From contig WQRN01000015.1 in assembly GCA_009786715.1 (NCBI GenBank), positions 1-25,533 on the forward strand: DNA of 25,533 nt. Direction: 5' to 3'. The position numbers and the translations under genes were made by a program. Positions 7,219-14,254 of this stretch are shown piece after piece. The notes under the pieces were generated by a model, which was not told the origin of the DNA, did not search any database, and saw nothing but the letters and a program-made list of their open reading frames with translations. The DNA is from Treponema sp. (GTDB lineage Bacteria > Spirochaetota > Spirochaetia > Treponematales > Breznakiellaceae). Within the stretch, counting starts at the first letter, position 1, and every line of letters begins with the position of its first letter.

Positions 7219-8154
7219 ATGTCTGACGGACAAGAACAAGCGCGAATTGATGAAACACCGGCATTAGAAACATCAACAGCGGAAATAGCGGCAGAAGAAA
7301 TACCGCCGGCTGAATTACCTGTTAAGAAAATTTATCCAACCATAAAAAACGCGGTTTTATTATGTCTTTTATTTTTGGGCATTCAACTTGGAATGTCAAT
7401 TGTATTTGGCTTATTGATGTATTATGTTTTTTCCCCGGATTCATCTCTTCTTTCCGTTATATGTGATTTACTGGTTTACCTGCTTTCTTTCGGACTTATT
7501 ATATGGATTGGATTCAGAAAAACTAAAAAAAGTTTTAACGATGTGTTTAAATTCAAAAATGTATCGGCGGATCTGTGGGTTTCCGCAGTTGTTCTGGCTG
7601 TTGGTTCGGTTATTGTAATATCGGAACTTGATAATCTGTTTAATTATGTTCTTCCGATGCCTGAATTTTTTCAAAATATTTTTTCGTCTATGATGGCCGA
7701 CAAGCCGCTTGCGATGGCAATTATTTATATCGGGATTGCGCCTGCGTTCATGGAGGAATTTCTTTTTAGAGGGCTTATTCTGGACGGATTTGCCGCCAAT
7801 TATTCAAAAAGAAAGGCGATTATTATAAGCGCGCTTCTTTTCGGTATAATTCATTTAAATCCCTGGCAATTTTTTACCGGATTTCTTTTCGGGATCGTGC
7901 TTGCGTGGGTTTGCATAGAAACAAAATCAATTTTGTTGTGCGTTTTTCTGCATTTCTTTAACAACACATTATATACCCTCGTTGTCAGATTCAGAGATTT
8001 AATTCCGATAGAAGGTTTTAATGTCACTTTTGAAGCGGCGAAATTTCAACCATGGTGGTTTACGCTGTCCGGCGCCGCGTTAACAGCGCTTGGCATTTGG
8101 CTGATGATGAGCAGTATTAAAAGAGAAAGAGCTATCGAACAGGAGCAATCTTAA
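7219..8154 (+). CDS. CPBP family intramembrane metalloprotease
   Basis: A 311-residue integral membrane protein of the CPBP (CAAX protease and bacteriocin-processing, ABI) family. All three catalytic motifs are present: E179-E180-x3-R184, F208-x3-H212 and H245-x3-N249. About seven to eight membrane helices start near residue 44 and continue to about 300. The first 37 residues are a soluble tail rich in Pro, Ala and Glu, which is unusual for the family. Bacterial relatives cut or process membrane-associated proteins and peptides, but the substrate is unknown. It is third in an operon with a lipoprotein and a barrel protein, 9 bases after the latter, so one of them is a possible substrate (inference). 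The ATG lies 13 bases after GGAGG, a rather long gap. Its stop overlaps the stop of the convergent symporter gene. Confidence 0.88.
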   Translation: MSDGQEQARIDETPALETSTAEIAAEEIPPAELPVKKIYPTIKNAVLLCLLFLGIQLGMSIVFGLLMYYVFSPDSSLLSVICDLLVYLLSFGLIIWIGFRKTKKSFNDVFKFKNVSADLWVSAVVLAVGSVIVISELDNLFNYVLPMPEFFQNIFSSMMADKPLAMAIIYIGIAPAFMEEFLFRGLILDGFAANYSKRKAIIISALLFGIIHLNPWQFFTGFLFGIVLAWVCIETKSILLCVFLHFFNNTLYTLVVRFRDLIPIEGFNVTFEAAKFQPWWFTLSGAALTALGIWLMMSSIKRERAIEQEQS

Positions 8155-9533
8155 GATTCTTCCTTTGCCAGTTCTCCGCGATCCCGTAAATCGGAAAGTA
8201 TTTGCGCGTAAAACTTTTCGTCAATCTTAAACTTCATTCTGTAGATGATATAACTTGCCACAAAGCACAGCATTGGGAAAATGAACATTGCGGTTTTCAT
8301 CATTAAAAGTCCCTGCGGCGTTACGTCCGTGGCGGAGCCTGCGTCTTTAATGCCGGAAACAATTATAACAGCCGAAACAACTCCTGTGCCGATCGCGCCG
8401 CCGAGTTTGTAAATCAGCGGCTGAAGCGAAAAAGTTATGCTGTCGTTGCGTTTTTTCAGTTTCCAGTGGCCGTAATCGACAGTATCGGCAATGAACATCG
8501 TCATTAAAAGCTGAATGAATGCCTGTCCGAAAAAAATTAAAACGCCCGCGATGCCGATGAATAACATCGTAGTAACGGGAGCAAAGAAGAAAATGATGTA
8601 TCCCGCCACCATCGAAATAACGGCGGCGGTATAGAGAGTTTTACGATCGAACTTTTTACTGAACAACGGAAAAACCGCAAGACCTGTTAACTGCGATACG
8701 CCAAGTATCAATGAGAAGATGGAAAACATTCCTTCATCGCCGTATGCGTATTTAAAATAATACAAGCCGAAACTGGTTGTTGTAATATAACCAATCATAA
8801 ACAGTGAAAGCGAAATTGCGGTAAAAAACAGCTGATCATTCTGAATGATAATGCGTAGAAGTTCGCGGATTGGAGTGCTCTGTTTTTTCTGTACGACAAT
8901 TCCTGTTTCCTTTACGCCGAAAATTGTAATGCAAAGGCACATCGCCATGAATACCGAAATTAAAATTGAAAAAACAAAATAGCCGCTCTGGTTAGAGCCT
9001 AACCTTTCTCCCAGTAAGCTCGTAATAGGCACAATCCCGACAACGACAAAAAATAAACCCGCGTTCGCGCAGATACGCGCGAGGGAGCCGATTTTTTCTC
9101 TCTCTTTTTGATTAACAGTTAAGGCGGGAAGCATCGACCAGAAAGAAATATCATGGGTTGTATAACTAATTCCCCACATAAAATATATTACCGCAAACGC
9201 GGCAATGTAACCGGTTCCCTGAAGCCCAAGATCGGCAAAGAGCAGGATTGTAAATATCGGAGAGGAAATCGCGCCTATTATCAGCCAGGGTTTAAACTTA
9301 CCCCAGCGCGTGTTTGTATTATCTACGATAAAGCCCATCAGAGGGTCTGTCAGAGCGTCGAATATGCGGGCGGCAAGAATAATCGCCGCTACCCACCACA
9401 TGGTGCTTGTCGGCAAATTGATTACATCTGTAAGGTAAAAAATTAAAAACATGCTGACAATGGCATAAACCATGTCCCTGCCGACAGTGCCTAAACCAAA
9501 AGTTACGCGGTTGCGTATGGAATTATTTCGCAT
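8151..9533 (-). CDS. MelB-type GPH family cation/sugar symporter
   Basis: A 460-residue, 12-helix major facilitator of the glycoside-pentoside-hexuronide:cation family. The MelB cation-site acids all have counterparts: D20 (VGRDM), D59 and D63 (RIFDALTDP), and D128 (HDISFWS). The family signature DNTNTRWGKFKPW follows at 71-83. It should import a glycoside with Na+ or H+ across the inner membrane. Divergent from a GH13 alpha-glucosidase, which suggests an alpha-glucoside substrate, though a melA-type alpha-galactosidase lies 7 kb away. The ATG at 9531-9533 has no Shine-Dalgarno; a -10 box ends 8 bases upstream, so the transcript may be leaderless. The stop shares four bases with the CPBP gene. 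Confidence 0.88.
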   Translation of the reverse strand: MRNNSIRNRVTFGLGTVGRDMVYAIVSMFLIFYLTDVINLPTSTMWWVAAIILAARIFDALTDPLMGFIVDNTNTRWGKFKPWLIIGAISSPIFTILLFADLGLQGTGYIAAFAVIYFMWGISYTTHDISFWSMLPALTVNQKEREKIGSLARICANAGLFFVVVGIVPITSLLGERLGSNQSGYFVFSILISVFMAMCLCITIFGVKETGIVVQKKQSTPIRELLRIIIQNDQLFFTAISLSLFMIGYITTTSFGLYYFKYAYGDEGMFSIFSLILGVSQLTGLAVFPLFSKKFDRKTLYTAAVISMVAGYIIFFFAPVTTMLFIGIAGVLIFFGQAFIQLLMTMFIADTVDYGHWKLKKRNDSITFSLQPLIYKLGGAIGTGVVSAVIIVSGIKDAGSATDVTPQGLLMMKTAMFIFPMLCFVASYIIYRMKFKIDEKFYAQILSDLRDRGELAKEES

Positions 9534-9541
9534 ATTAATAT

Positions 9542-9570
9542 ATTATATTATAATAACCTTGAATTGTCAT
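9542..9570 (-). promoter_or_regulatory. Promoter of the symporter gene, probably leaderless
   Basis: On the minus strand ATGACA (9565-9570) and a perfect TATAAT (9542-9547) are 17 bases apart. Only 8 bases separate the -10 from the ATG, placing the predicted transcript start at or next to the start codon. Confidence 0.55.
9549..9554 (+). promoter_or_regulatory. Candidate -10 box of the GH13 operon
   Basis: A perfect TATAAT on the plus strand, with a poor -35 (TTTCGC at 9526-9531, 17-base spacing). Predicted start near 9561, giving a 38-base leader that contains the palindrome at 9564-9586 and the AAGGAT ribosome-binding site. Confidence 0.4.
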
Positions 9571-9586
9571 TAAAATTTTTAGACAA
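9564..9586. promoter_or_regulatory. Operator-like imperfect palindrome
   Basis: A 23-base dyad: TTGTC at one end and GACAA at the other, with AAA and TTT symmetrically placed around a central base (16 of 22 paired positions symmetric). It overlaps the -35 of the symporter promoter and lies just after the predicted start of the GH13 transcript, the position expected for a repressor such as LacI or GntR acting on both sides. No such repressor gene is in the window. Confidence 0.5.
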
Positions 9587-9598
9587 GGATTGAGCTGT

Positions 9599-11245
9599 AT
9601 GTGGTGGAAAAATAATATTGTTTATCAGATCTATCCAAGAAGTTTTCAAGATTCGAATAACGACGGTATCGGCGACATTCCGGGCATTATTTCCCGTCTG
9701 GACGAGATAAAAGCTCTCGGCGCCGGCATCATCTGGCTTTCGCCTGTTTACAAATCTCCGGATGCGGATAATGGATACGATATAAGCGACTATTACGATA
9801 TAAATCCGAAATTCGGCACGATGGCAGACATGGAAAAACTTTTCGCAGAAGCGGAAAAACGCGGCATAAAGATAGTAATGGATCTTGTTATCAATCATAC
9901 ATCCGATGAACATGAGTGGTTTAAAAAAAGCAGAGATCCAAAAAGCCCGTACAGGAATTATTATATCTGGCAGCCCGGAAAGAAAGACAAACGCGGACGA
10001 AAACTTCCTCCGAATAACTGGAGAGGTTTTTTCATGGGAAATACATGGGAGTACGATTCCTTAAGCGGCGAATATTATCTTCATTTGTTTGATAAAAAAC
10101 AACCAGATTTAAATTATAAGAATCCAAAAGTAATTGAAGAAGTTAAAAAAATCCTTCGCTTTTGGCTGGAAAAAGGAGCCGGAGGTTTTCGCTGCGATGT
10201 AATAAATATTATTTATAAAACAAGTCTTGAAGATGGGAAAAAAACCATCGCGGTTCAGGGGATTGAGCATTATAAATCGCAGGAGGGAAATCATGCGGTG
10301 CTTAAGGAACTCAGGCGCGATGTGCTGGATAAATATGATTGTTTTACGGTAGGTGAAACTGTTTTTATCGATCTCGAAGAGGCGAAACTTTTTTGCGACG
10401 ATAACCGCAAAGAATTAAACATGCTTTTCTTTTTTGATCATCTGGAAATCGACCGCCGCATTTCGCGTTACATCCCTAAAAAATTCCGCGCAAGCAAACT
10501 GCTTGAAGTAATGACAAAATGGCAGAAAGGTCTTGACTGGTGCGCTTTGTATCTTGAAAATCACGATCAGCCGAGAACAGTATCTCATTTCGGCGCGGCG
10601 GAAAGAAATAAAAAATATCTGGAAAGAAGCGCGAAGATGATTTCGTTGTTTCAGATGACGCTTCGCGGCACGCCGTTTGTTTATCAGGGTCAGGAAATCG
10701 GCATGACCAATTTTGATTTTACAAGCATTGATCAGCTGAATGATGTAGAAAGCCGCAGCATGGATAGACTGATGAAAAAATTCCGCATACCCAAATTTTT
10801 GCGATGGGACTGGATTAAAGCAACTTCGCGCGACAATGCCCGCACGCCGGTTCAATGGGACGACAGTGAAAACGCCGGTTTTACCAAAGGCAGCCCTTGG
10901 CTCGGCGTTAATGGCAACTATAAGCAAATAAATTATGCCGCGCAGAAAAAAGATCCGGATTCAGTTTTAAATTTCTATAAAAAAATGATTGCCGCGCGCA
11001 AACAAAGCAAATGCCTTATATGCGGGGAGTTTATTCCTGTTTACGCCGACGATAGCATCATGATTTATCAGCGCAAAATGGAAAACGATCTCTACACAAT
11101 TGCGCTGAATTTCTCTTCTAACACCGTTAAAGTTCCGAAGAAATACGCCAATCTTTTAAGAGGAACGCCTGTAATTTCCGTGACAGACAAATGGCGTGAT
11201 GATAGTATGCAGCCCTGGGACGGGGTTCTTATAAAAAATAATTAA
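9599..11245 (+). CDS. GH13 alpha-glucosidase (oligo-1,6-glucosidase type)
   Basis: A 548-residue cytoplasmic glycoside hydrolase of the GH13 oligo-1,6-glucosidase/trehalose-6-phosphate hydrolase group. The conserved regions are present: DLVINHTSDEH (95-105), nucleophile D200 in GFRCDVIN, acid/base E253 in VGET, and LENHDQ with D323. The residue after the nucleophile is V201; in characterised alpha-glucosidases Val here goes with alpha-1,6 (isomaltose) activity and Thr with maltose activity, so isomaltose-type linkages are predicted. No signal peptide, so the substrate must be imported, probably by the divergent symporter. Start at ATG 9599, 8 bases after AAGGAT; an in-frame TTG at 9590 overlaps that site. 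First gene of an operon with 11264 and 11965. Confidence 0.9.
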   Translation: MWWKNNIVYQIYPRSFQDSNNDGIGDIPGIISRLDEIKALGAGIIWLSPVYKSPDADNGYDISDYYDINPKFGTMADMEKLFAEAEKRGIKIVMDLVINHTSDEHEWFKKSRDPKSPYRNYYIWQPGKKDKRGRKLPPNNWRGFFMGNTWEYDSLSGEYYLHLFDKKQPDLNYKNPKVIEEVKKILRFWLEKGAGGFRCDVINIIYKTSLEDGKKTIAVQGIEHYKSQEGNHAVLKELRRDVLDKYDCFTVGETVFIDLEEAKLFCDDNRKELNMLFFFDHLEIDRRISRYIPKKFRASKLLEVMTKWQKGLDWCALYLENHDQPRTVSHFGAAERNKKYLERSAKMISLFQMTLRGTPFVYQGQEIGMTNFDFTSIDQLNDVESRSMDRLMKKFRIPKFLRWDWIKATSRDNARTPVQWDDSENAGFTKGSPWLGVNGNYKQINYAAQKKDPDSVLNFYKKMIAARKQSKCLICGEFIPVYADDSIMIYQRKMENDLYTIALNFSSNTVKVPKKYANLLRGTPVISVTDKWRDDSMQPWDGVLIKNN

Positions 11246-11263
11246 TATAAGGAAAAAAGATTT

Positions 11264-11968
11264 ATGAAAAAGATTATGTTTGTTTCAGTTTTATTATTTA
11301 TCGTTACTGCCTTTGTTTTTTCAAATGATGTTTTCTTTCCAACAAAGGTCGGAACAACGCAGCTTACCGCTAACCTTAATTCACATGGAAGGGTAGAAGG
11401 TTACAGTCTCATGAAAGTAAAAGACGTGAAAGGCGCTGATAATGACATGACAATCGTTTATACCATTCAGGTTTTAGACAGGAATCGAAAACCCGCGGAT
11501 AAAACCGGTGAACGGGAATACAGCGTAAAAATCACCGACGGCGTTGTGGAATTCGAACTTAAAAACACAATGGACGCTTTTTTTGCCGCAAAAAACATGA
11601 ACTACAGCATCAGCGGGAATAAACTTTTAATTCCGTCCAATATGACGGCTGGCAGTAAAATTAATAATTCATGGATGAAAATGATAATTAAAGTTCCGGT
11701 TGTCGGCGAAGTTGTCGCGGATGTAGCAATAACAGATATCACCTGTACCGGTATTGAAGCAGTTACTGTTCCCGCGGGAACATTCGAGGCCTACAAAATA
11801 ACGCAGACATCTACGACAGTGACAACAGGGTGGATTGCGCCTAAAATTGTAAACAAAGGCACAACATGGTATGCAAAAGGGATAGGTATGGTTAAATCTG
11901 TAAATTATGATGAGAAAGGTAAACTGGAATCATCATCGGAATTGCATGAATTGGTATCATCCAGATGA
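11264..11968 (+). CDS. Exported DUF3108/TapB-like protein
   Basis: A 234-residue protein with a Sec signal peptide (residues 1-20, ending VFS). The mature part is beta-rich, and its C-terminal half contains VPAGTFEAYKI followed by WYAKGIGMVKSV and a GK turn, the pattern seen in DUF3108/TapB-like periplasmic proteins, which have lipoprotein-like beta folds of uncertain function. Assignment rests on pattern recall only. ATG at 11264 has AAGGAA 9 bases upstream and lies 18 bases after the GH13 stop. Its own stop overlaps the next start in an ATGA, so its translation is tied to the membrane LuxR regulator. A role as the extracytoplasmic partner of that regulator is inference. Confidence 0.65.
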   Translation: MKKIMFVSVLLFIVTAFVFSNDVFFPTKVGTTQLTANLNSHGRVEGYSLMKVKDVKGADNDMTIVYTIQVLDRNRKPADKTGEREYSVKITDGVVEFELKNTMDAFFAAKNMNYSISGNKLLIPSNMTAGSKINNSWMKMIIKVPVVGEVVADVAITDITCTGIEAVTVPAGTFEAYKITQTSTTVTTGWIAPKIVNKGTTWYAKGIGMVKSVNYDEKGKLESSSELHELVSSR

Positions 11969-12831
11969 ATACTGTTAATCTGATAATTTGGATTATTGTA
12001 TACAGCGTTTGTCTCGTTCATATAGCGTTATTTGCAATAATATATTCAAAACACAAACATAAAATCGAGCTATTTTATTTGGTTGTGCTGATTAATTTAT
12101 TTTTATTAACGGTAGTAATTATGTTATCGCTTGTATTGGACATACAAAATATTATTCCTGTAATTGTTAACGGCATATTATTATTGTATATCACTGTGCC
12201 TCTATGCGGATATTTCTTATTCGGCGTAAGTAAAAAATATTACATATTAATACCTGTATTAATAATAATAGAAGCGGTTATTGATAATATTTTGATGGCT
12301 AATAATATATTTATCTTTTTATATTTATCAAGAATTATATTTTATATTTTATTTTTATTGCCGATATTTATCGATTCTAAAAAATATGAAAAAAATTCAT
12401 TAAAATTGGTTATACAGAGTATAACAAAAAAAACGGTGCTTATTTTCCTCGCGTTTATGGTTGCGTTTATCCCATTCTCGCTGTTTTTGTTTGAAGTTTC
12501 TTATGTATCTTCGCTTTGGTGGGCGGTTTTTACATTATCGTATCAAATACCGGGGCTGGTGTATTGCAAAAAGTATCTGTTAGACAAAACGATTAAAACA
12601 GGTAAAACAGGATTATCATCATTGTCAAAAAGGGAAAATGAAGTTGCTTTGGCAATTTACAGCGGACTTACCTACGCGGAAATAGCTGAAAAATTATTTA
12701 TTACGCTTTCTGCCGTTAAAAAACACGCATACTCCATATACAGAAAATTAGGAATAAAAAATAACCGGGAGCTGCTTCATATATTTATGGAATTACAAAA
12801 AAATGACGCTGAGGAAACTCAAACATCTTAG
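11965..12831 (+). CDS. Membrane-anchored LuxR-type HTH regulator
   Basis: A 288-residue protein with two parts. Residues about 3-200 hold roughly seven hydrophobic helices (near 3-27, 36-58, 64-87, 93-110, 113-136, 155-175 and 178-198) with short loops. Residues 219-275 are a LuxR/GerE helix-turn-helix, beginning LSKRENEVALAI with TYAEIAEKL and the recognition helix around SAVKKHAYSIYRKLGI. So a DNA-binding domain is tethered to the inner side of the membrane and should respond to a membrane or external signal. No receiver or PAS domain is present. Its start overlaps the stop of the exported TapB-like gene (ATGA). The coding sequence is noticeably more AT-rich than the GH13 and rha genes around it. 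Likely targets are its own operon and neighbours, but no site was identified. Confidence 0.85.
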   Translation: MNTVNLIIWIIVYSVCLVHIALFAIIYSKHKHKIELFYLVVLINLFLLTVVIMLSLVLDIQNIIPVIVNGILLLYITVPLCGYFLFGVSKKYYILIPVLIIIEAVIDNILMANNIFIFLYLSRIIFYILFLLPIFIDSKKYEKNSLKLVIQSITKKTVLIFLAFMVAFIPFSLFLFEVSYVSSLWWAVFTLSYQIPGLVYCKKYLLDKTIKTGKTGLSSLSKRENEVALAIYSGLTYAEIAEKLFITLSAVKKHAYSIYRKLGIKNNRELLHIFMELQKNDAEETQTS

Positions 12832-12845
12832 GGTACAATAAGTAT

Positions 12846-13343
12846 TTAACCCTGCAAGTACGCGTTAATAAACGGAAGTATGCGTATTCCAATTCCGTAT
12901 TGAATGGAAATTTCTCCCCAATCGGCGTTGGACATTTCTTTTTTAAAAGCTCTGTAGTCCGGATGGGTTGTGATGTCATATTTCATGTGAATTATGTCCG
13001 AATCCAATATCGCGTGTTCGCCGATAAATAGTATGTTATAACTTGCATAACCGCCTGTTTGGGTAACCATATCCCAATTCCAGGGGAATGATTTACGATC
13101 CATGCAAAAACCGGTGTTCTGGGAATTAAAACTTATTTCAATTCCGCCCAGTCCGCCGTCCGTTCTGACTGTTTCGGCATCAAGAGCCATGATGAAATAT
13201 TTTATTGTTCCATCAGCAATTTTCGCTCTTAAATCTTCATCCAACGACCAGCCTTTTTGATTTGGTTGATCGGGGTTGAACCATGTAAACCGGCTGCCTA
13301 ATTCATATGATACAGCAGGAGTTATGTTGTCAATATTATCCAT
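12846..13343 (-). CDS. Hypothetical protein
   Basis: A 165-residue protein, not recognised. There is no signal peptide or membrane segment, so it is probably cytoplasmic. It is rich in aromatic residues (several Trp and Tyr) and Gly, and has segments such as DGGLGGIEISFNSQ that suggest a beta-sandwich, loosely like carbohydrate-binding folds, but this is not enough to assign one. The ATG at 13341-13343 has no Shine-Dalgarno, and a TATAAT box ends 7 bases upstream, so the message is probably leaderless; an internal ATG does not look better. It lies downstream of rhaD on the same strand, 86 bases away, with its own promoter and upstream direct repeats. It is convergent with the LuxR gene, 14 bases apart. 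Confidence 0.6.
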   Translation of the reverse strand: MDNIDNITPAVSYELGSRFTWFNPDQPNQKGWSLDEDLRAKIADGTIKYFIMALDAETVRTDGGLGGIEISFNSQNTGFCMDRKSFPWNWDMVTQTGGYASYNILFIGEHAILDSDIIHMKYDITTHPDYRAFKKEMSNADWGEISIQYGIGIRILPFINAYLQG

Positions 13344-13350
13344 AATATTA

Positions 13351-13378
13351 ATTATACATTCTAAATCGAATATTTCAA
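13351..13378 (-). promoter_or_regulatory. Leaderless-type promoter of the hypothetical gene
   Basis: On the minus strand TTGAAA (13373-13378) and TATAAT (13351-13356) are 16 bases apart, and only 7 bases separate the -10 from the ATG. Confidence 0.55.
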
Positions 13379-13398
13379 TTATTATTTTTCGAATATTT
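13366..13398. repeat. Pair of 10-base direct repeats upstream of the hypothetical gene
   Basis: TCGAATATTT occurs at 13366-13375 and again at 13389-13398, 23 bases apart (about two helical turns). The first copy overlaps the -35 box of the hypothetical gene, which fits binding of a regulator; the second forms the left part of an inverted repeat at 13391-13413. Confidence 0.45.
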
Positions 13399-13413
13399 TA
13401 ATGCGCAATATTC
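13391..13413. terminator. Inverted repeat after rhaD, possible weak terminator
   Basis: GAATATT (13391-13397) and AATATTC (13407-13413) form a 7-base-pair stem with a 9-base loop, 16 bases after the rhaD stop. The stem is AT-rich and no T-run follows on the minus strand, so termination would be inefficient; it may instead be part of the operator region described above. Confidence 0.3.
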
Positions 13414-13429
13414 TATATCCTAACAAAGA

Positions 13430-14254
13430 TTATACAAAATTTTCATTCAATTTTACCCCAAACGCTTTTGCGATTGCTATTAAATTATCATCGCTGATAG
13501 TTTGCCGCACAGCGGTATTGGAACTTAATACTTTCATATAGATTTCTGCGGTTTTTTCAATGGTATGCATTAAACCGAATGTTTCGTCAAAATCCGAGCC
13601 GGAGCAGAACACTCCATGATGCGCCCAAACCGCCGCGCTGAATTCTTCCATTACTTTACAGGTTGCAAGAGCAATCTCCGCAGTACCGGGAACGTACCAC
13701 GGCACAACGCCGATTCCCTCCGGAAAAACAACCGGACATTCTGTCGCGCTTCGCCACAGCGCAAGAGTAAAGTCTTTGGCGGTTAACGGCAGAATGTATG
13801 TCATGGCGATTATGTTCGCAGGATGCGCGTGGTATATCACCCTGTTTTTTCCGTTTGTGATTTTTTTGCGTACAGCATGGTTCATAAAATGAGTTGGAAA
13901 CTCGCTTGTCGGTTTTGCGTTTTCAAGCCCCCATACCAGCCGCCACGCATCGCCTTTTTCGTTGACTTCTACAACGCCGATGTTTGCAGCAATGTCAAGT
14001 TCTGCATTACGAAAATATTTTCCGCTTCCTGTTGTGATAAAATATTCGCCCGCAAGATCTTTATCGCTTACGCCTATTTCATTCCATTGCCTCGGTTTAA
14101 AAAATTTTACGCATTGGTTAGTTTCTTCCTGTGTCATGCGGTAAGTTAAATTACCTCCGTTGCGTTCGTGCCAGTTTTGCCGCCAGCCGTCTGCGCACAT
14201 TCTCGCGAAGCTGTGAATTATCCGGGAGGCGTCTGTATCTAAAAAATTTTTCAT
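13430..14254 (-). CDS. rhaD: Rhamnulose-1-phosphate aldolase
   Basis: A 274-residue class II aldolase, the same length as E. coli RhaD. It splits L-rhamnulose 1-phosphate into dihydroxyacetone phosphate and L-lactaldehyde in the cytoplasm. The zinc ligands H142 and H144 (YHAHPAN) and H213 (WAHHG), together with the catalytic E118, sit one position off the E. coli numbering. The N-terminal WHERNGGNLTYR block (28-39) is also typical. The ATG overlaps the rhaA stop as ATGA, with AAGG about 10 bases upstream, so it is the third gene of a translationally coupled rhaB-rhaA-rhaD operon. The fate of the lactaldehyde (reduction to propanediol or oxidation to lactate) is not encoded here. Confidence 0.95.
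   Translation of the reverse strand: MKNFLDTDASRIIHSFARMCADGWRQNWHERNGGNLTYRMTQEETNQCVKFFKPRQWNEIGVSDKDLAGEYFITTGSGKYFRNAELDIAANIGVVEVNEKGDAWRLVWGLENAKPTSEFPTHFMNHAVRKKITNGKNRVIYHAHPANIIAMTYILPLTAKDFTLALWRSATECPVVFPEGIGVVPWYVPGTAEIALATCKVMEEFSAAVWAHHGVFCSGSDFDETFGLMHTIEKTAEIYMKVLSSNTAVRQTISDDNLIAIAKAFGVKLNENFV

Noticed and set aside
9590..9598. TTG start for the GH13 gene
   Set aside because: It overlaps the AAGGAT ribosome-binding site, whereas ATG 9599 is correctly spaced and gives the usual N-terminus of the family.
10415..10927. 170-residue reading frame antisense to the GH13 gene
   Set aside because: The plus strand there encodes conserved GH13 motifs; the antisense frame has no start signals or recognisable domain.
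12825..12860. Terminator between the LuxR and hypothetical genes
   Set aside because: Only a 5-base AGGGT/ACCCT pairing with a large AT-rich loop and no T-run was found.
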